A stretch of 36,976 nt of DNA, from the IMG/VR virus record IMGVR_UViG_3300024252_000042, positions 1-36,976 of that record. One strand, 5' to 3'. This document shows positions 34,134-36,976 of this stretch, piece after piece. The notes beneath the pieces were generated by a model. It searched no databases, was not told the origin of the DNA, and saw only the letters and a list, made by a program, of their open reading frames with translations. Made by a program: the position numbers and the translations under genes. The DNA comes from a virus. The stretch's first letter is position 1; the number at the start of each line of letters is the position of its first letter.

Positions 34134-36278
34134 TTATATCGCAGAAGTTTCTGCTGTATCCTCTGCTAACATCTTATCAGCAGCTTTTAAATCTAAGGCT
34201 GCTTGTCTGTCATATTCTTTCTTTTCAATTTCCTGTTCTTGATCTTGGCCAGATTCTTTACGCAAGAAGTCCAGATCTTGCATATCTGCAGTACTTCCAA
34301 GCTGTCTAGCTTTAGCTTGTTCAGTAACAGTCTTAGCCTCTTTAAGTCCAACATCAACGGAGTTCTCTTGTCCTTTAGCTTGCTCATTGAATACTTGTGC
34401 TTCAAGCAAAGCTATCTCAAGTTCAGCTTTTTTCTGCTGTAACGGATCAGGAGTAGGTTGATAATTATCCAATTTTTTAGCAAGTTCTGGCATCTTACGT
34501 AATCTGGCAATATCAGCCATAATCATGTATGTCATTTCTGGATCAGTATTAGGACCAACAGTCTGCAGCATAAAAGATAACTCTTGAGCTTTCTCGTTAT
34601 CAGCTTCGGCAGTAGATATAGAAAGCTTGATATCAAAATTACCAGCCAGATCGTCTCTACGTATTTCTACAAATTCTGAATTGGTTATTCTAACGATTTC
34701 TACTTCAGACAGAAATTCTGCATTCATAGATATAATCTTACGACCTATCTGAATAATGCCATCAGCTATTCTACGTAACAGGATTAAGTCCCGTTTAGCG
34801 GTAGCATCTAGAGCACTTCTTATACCTGTAGCAGTGCTTCCAAGTGAAGTACCTGTAATGCCCTGGCTAAACGCTTTAACGCCTGTAAGAGCCTCTGCTT
34901 CAGCATTTTGCATATTAAGCATGAACTGAGCTGATTGTGGGATTTCAGGGTATGTATGATTAATTATGGCGGTTCTAGGGTCTACTGTGGGATTGAACTC
35001 ATAATCTTTTCCGTTTTCAAACCTGCGTTTATTAGTTACATCTAACGCATCTATACGCATACCAATTTGACCATTGGCGCTACGTCCCATGATATCAATC
35101 ATACCCCTGGTAACAGCTCCGGTAATCTTCTGATGTTCTTCTAACAATGCTCCGTCAGGTTCTCCGTATAGAGAATTTTTAACAGGAAGATACTGCCTAA
35201 TTACGAAAGGTAGTTTTTGATCCGGAAAAGGATTCTCTTCCATGCGTATAAGTGTTTCACCTACCCAGGTAACTACAATAGGTACAGTACTGCCTGTACC
35301 GTGAATATCGTAATACCCCCAGTACTCATAAGCTTCTAGTTTCTTTCTTGGTTCATCTTTAAAACTGAAAGACGGTTGAGGGGAAACATCTGTATCTGCA
35401 GTAGACAGAGGTGAGGCAGTTTCTGTAATAATATTGTTTAAATTGACATACTCAATACCAGATTTTTCTAACTCAGACTTAGAGGTTTCAAACCGGTAGA
35501 TTATGAATTCTGCTTTATCAGGATCACCTTTAGCCGTAGGATCAATGATTACATCTTTATAGTCACAGACAACTACTGTTGGCTTATTTACCAATACTTT
35601 AGTTTCTGTTTCTATTCTTGTACCAGCTTGATTAGCTACATGAGGTATGCCTGTTTGCATAAAAACATCATGAGCTTGTCTTATATCTTCTGGAAGTTGG
35701 TTATAGTCATCCGGGGATTCAAACATTAATGCATGCAGTTCTTGTTCTTGCTGCATAGCCTGTGGATCTTCTACAGGAAAAAGTTCAAATACAGGAATTT
35801 CTGTTTCTACTTCTTCGTCAGCATAATCCCAACCAACCCTGGCTATAAAAGTACCTTCATTGACTGCTGCATGAATGTAATCATCAATAAACTTAGTTTT
35901 GTTTATTTTTGTGTTGAATTGATTATTGATTATTAAACTGTTTTGAATAGCACTTTTCTTGTCTCCAGCAGCTACAGGTTCAAGATTAAATAAATCTTCA
36001 GTACTTAAGAAAGGCTCAACTAATGCTGCACACCTCCATTCTGACTGCTTACGAATAAGTTTTGGCTGTATGGAAGAATGTCCTTTAATCTTTTTAGGCT
36101 TGGCAGCACCTGTTACATTAAGATTGTCCAGCCAGGCATCTATCTTCAGCGTATAGTGCTGATGATCAGGGTATGCTTCCGTAAGTTCGCTTTTAAGATC
36201 TAACAGAGTTGGCTCGTTAACCCATTCGGTGAGCTTTTTTCTTGCAAACTCATCTGTTTTATTAGTTTCATCTGTCAC
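34134..36278 (-). CDS. Portal protein, P22/N4-like
   Basis: The 714-residue protein starts with GTG (36276-36278), with GAGG about 12 bases upstream. It has the features of large podovirus portals: an N-terminal region with KKIKGHSSIQPKLIRKQSEW, and a VVVCDYKDVIIDPTAKGDPD segment. The wing and stem contain EYWGYYDIHGTGSTVPIVVT, PFVIRQYLPVKNSLYGEPDG and GAVTRGMIDIMGRSANGQIG, then MRIDALDVTNKRRFENG. The C-terminal 120 residues are Gln/Glu/Lys-rich coiled coil (barrel-like). It forms the dodecameric DNA gate at one capsid vertex. It is followed by the small helical, scaffold and capsid genes. Confidence 0.9.
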   Translation of the reverse strand: MTDETNKTDEFARKKLTEWVNEPTLLDLKSELTEAYPDHQHYTLKIDAWLDNLNVTGAAKPKKIKGHSSIQPKLIRKQSEWRCAALVEPFLSTEDLFNLEPVAAGDKKSAIQNSLIINNQFNTKINKTKFIDDYIHAAVNEGTFIARVGWDYADEEVETEIPVFELFPVEDPQAMQQEQELHALMFESPDDYNQLPEDIRQAHDVFMQTGIPHVANQAGTRIETETKVLVNKPTVVVCDYKDVIIDPTAKGDPDKAEFIIYRFETSKSELEKSGIEYVNLNNIITETASPLSTADTDVSPQPSFSFKDEPRKKLEAYEYWGYYDIHGTGSTVPIVVTWVGETLIRMEENPFPDQKLPFVIRQYLPVKNSLYGEPDGALLEEHQKITGAVTRGMIDIMGRSANGQIGMRIDALDVTNKRRFENGKDYEFNPTVDPRTAIINHTYPEIPQSAQFMLNMQNAEAEALTGVKAFSQGITGTSLGSTATGIRSALDATAKRDLILLRRIADGIIQIGRKIISMNAEFLSEVEIVRITNSEFVEIRRDDLAGNFDIKLSISTAEADNEKAQELSFMLQTVGPNTDPEMTYMIMADIARLRKMPELAKKLDNYQPTPDPLQQKKAELEIALLEAQVFNEQAKGQENSVDVGLKEAKTVTEQAKARQLGSTADMQDLDFLRKESGQDQEQEIEKKEYDRQAALDLKAADKMLAEDTAETSAI

Positions 36279-36282
36279 AAAC

Positions 36283-36976
36283 TTAATCCTCTATTAGGTA
36301 ACCATCAAAGTCACTGGCTATACTTGTATCGTTGTCTGATACATTTTCTACTGTTACTTTTAAATCTGTTCTAGCAGAGAAAACCATAAAACCGTTGTTC
36401 TCAAATTTGTAAGGAAACCCAGTAGCTATATCAATAACCCTGTTAGATACAAATACTGTAGAACCATATTCTCTAGATCTTACAGTAGCTGTTCCTGATC
36501 CTGGTGAACCACTAGTTCTTATAAGAGATATATTACCTCGTTTGACATACAAAGTACTGCCAGCAGGTACTGTATACGCCATTATACTTGTAGCATTAAA
36601 CCCTATGGGCATTAGAGCAAAAATATTAGTTGTAGTTGTAGTATGCCTTAACGTAATTTCTCCTGCATTTGCTTCTCCACTACCCACATCAGATACCCAT
36701 ACACGACTGCATCTGCTGTATGTTTGTGCTCCTAAAGATACCGGGGTAGTTCCATTAAGAGCTACCGTGATATCAGGCATAAGTACACCATTTTCGTCTA
36801 GTAAATTCCGTACAACAACCTCTCTTGCACCTGTACCTACACTTGTATCAGTAGCATCAGAAGAGAATATTTCCATAGTTTCAGCAGCACCTGTAGGAAA
36901 GCCGGAGTAAACAGCATCTCCGTTCCATAAGTCTTTAGGGAAAGTATCTACTGTATCGATATTAGTTAACCTACCG
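36283..36976 (-). CDS. Virion structural protein, C-terminal part (gene runs past right edge)
   Basis: The frame is open to the right edge, so the start lies outside; the ATG at 36876 is internal, because the upstream sequence (LWNGDAVYSGFPTGAAETME) continues the same domain. The pattern FPTGAAETMEIFSSDATDTS followed by VGTGAREVVVRNLLDENG and VALNGTTPVSL is a beta-rich domain I have seen in podovirus structural proteins. Its order (S-S-D-A-x-D-T, G-T-G-A-R, L-N-G-T-T) is distinctive. It stands just upstream of the portal gene. The exact place in the virion is unknown to me. Confidence 0.7.
   Translation of the reverse strand, partial: GRLTNIDTVDTFPKDLWNGDAVYSGFPTGAAETMEIFSSDATDTSVGTGAREVVVRNLLDENGVLMPDITVALNGTTPVSLGAQTYSRCSRVWVSDVGSGEANAGEITLRHTTTTTNIFALMPIGFNATSIMAYTVPAGSTLYVKRGNISLIRTSGSPGSGTATVRSREYGSTVFVSNRVIDIATGFPYKFENNGFMVFSARTDLKVTVENVSDNDTSIASDFDGYLIED

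Overview
The window is a 37-kb piece of an AT-rich, tightly packed, lytic-looking double-stranded DNA phage genome. No tRNA, integrase or host-like housekeeping gene was seen. The structural genes fit a short-tailed phage with an N4-gp56-family capsid protein. The order is portal, small helical protein, acidic scaffold, major capsid protein, small adaptor proteins, then several large internal or ejected proteins. A holin with a coupled membrane/coiled-coil partner suggests a Gram-negative host, but the host cannot be named. Terminase, endolysin and RNA polymerase are not in this window.

Layout. Bases 1-7857 are read on the + strand and hold replication and recombination genes: the C-terminal end of a DHH phosphoesterase, small unknown proteins, a DnaQ-type 3'-5' exonuclease, an HNH-AP2 homing endonuclease, a small unknown protein, a family A DNA polymerase without its own exonuclease domain, a MazG-like pyrophosphohydrolase, a PD-(D/E)XK (Cas4/RecB-like) nuclease, a Sak4/RecA-like ATPase, a roughly 500-base non-coding region, a probable ssDNA-binding protein and a small membrane protein. 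A strong hairpin terminator at 7859-7886 separates this block from the late block. The late block is read on the - strand from the right edge (36976) down to 7888 and holds head, adaptor, ejection, lysis and fibre genes.

The most unusual region is 6488-6804. Three different structured RNA-like segments (94, 108 and 68 bases) stand in tandem. They are separated by a 14-base AU-rich linker (CTATTTATTTAACG) present in four full or slightly altered copies. Each segment is closed by its own long inverted repeat, and in all three the closing stem starts at the last G of one linker and ends at the first C of the next. The stem sequences differ while the pairing and register are kept, which points to an array of distinct small non-coding RNAs cut from one transcript. 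The array ends against the remains of an AP2 domain from a decayed homing endonuclease, followed by hairpins in the leader of the ssDNA-binding protein gene. I do not recognise this arrangement as a described element.

The second notable feature is two giant late proteins that look like polyvalent, co-injected proteins. One (1515 aa) joins a membrane-like N-terminus, an SF1B (RecD/Dda-like) helicase and an HExxH metallopeptidase-like motif. The other (2312 aa) carries a central HExxH zincin-like domain. The helicase protein lies about where N4-like phages encode their virion RNA polymerase.
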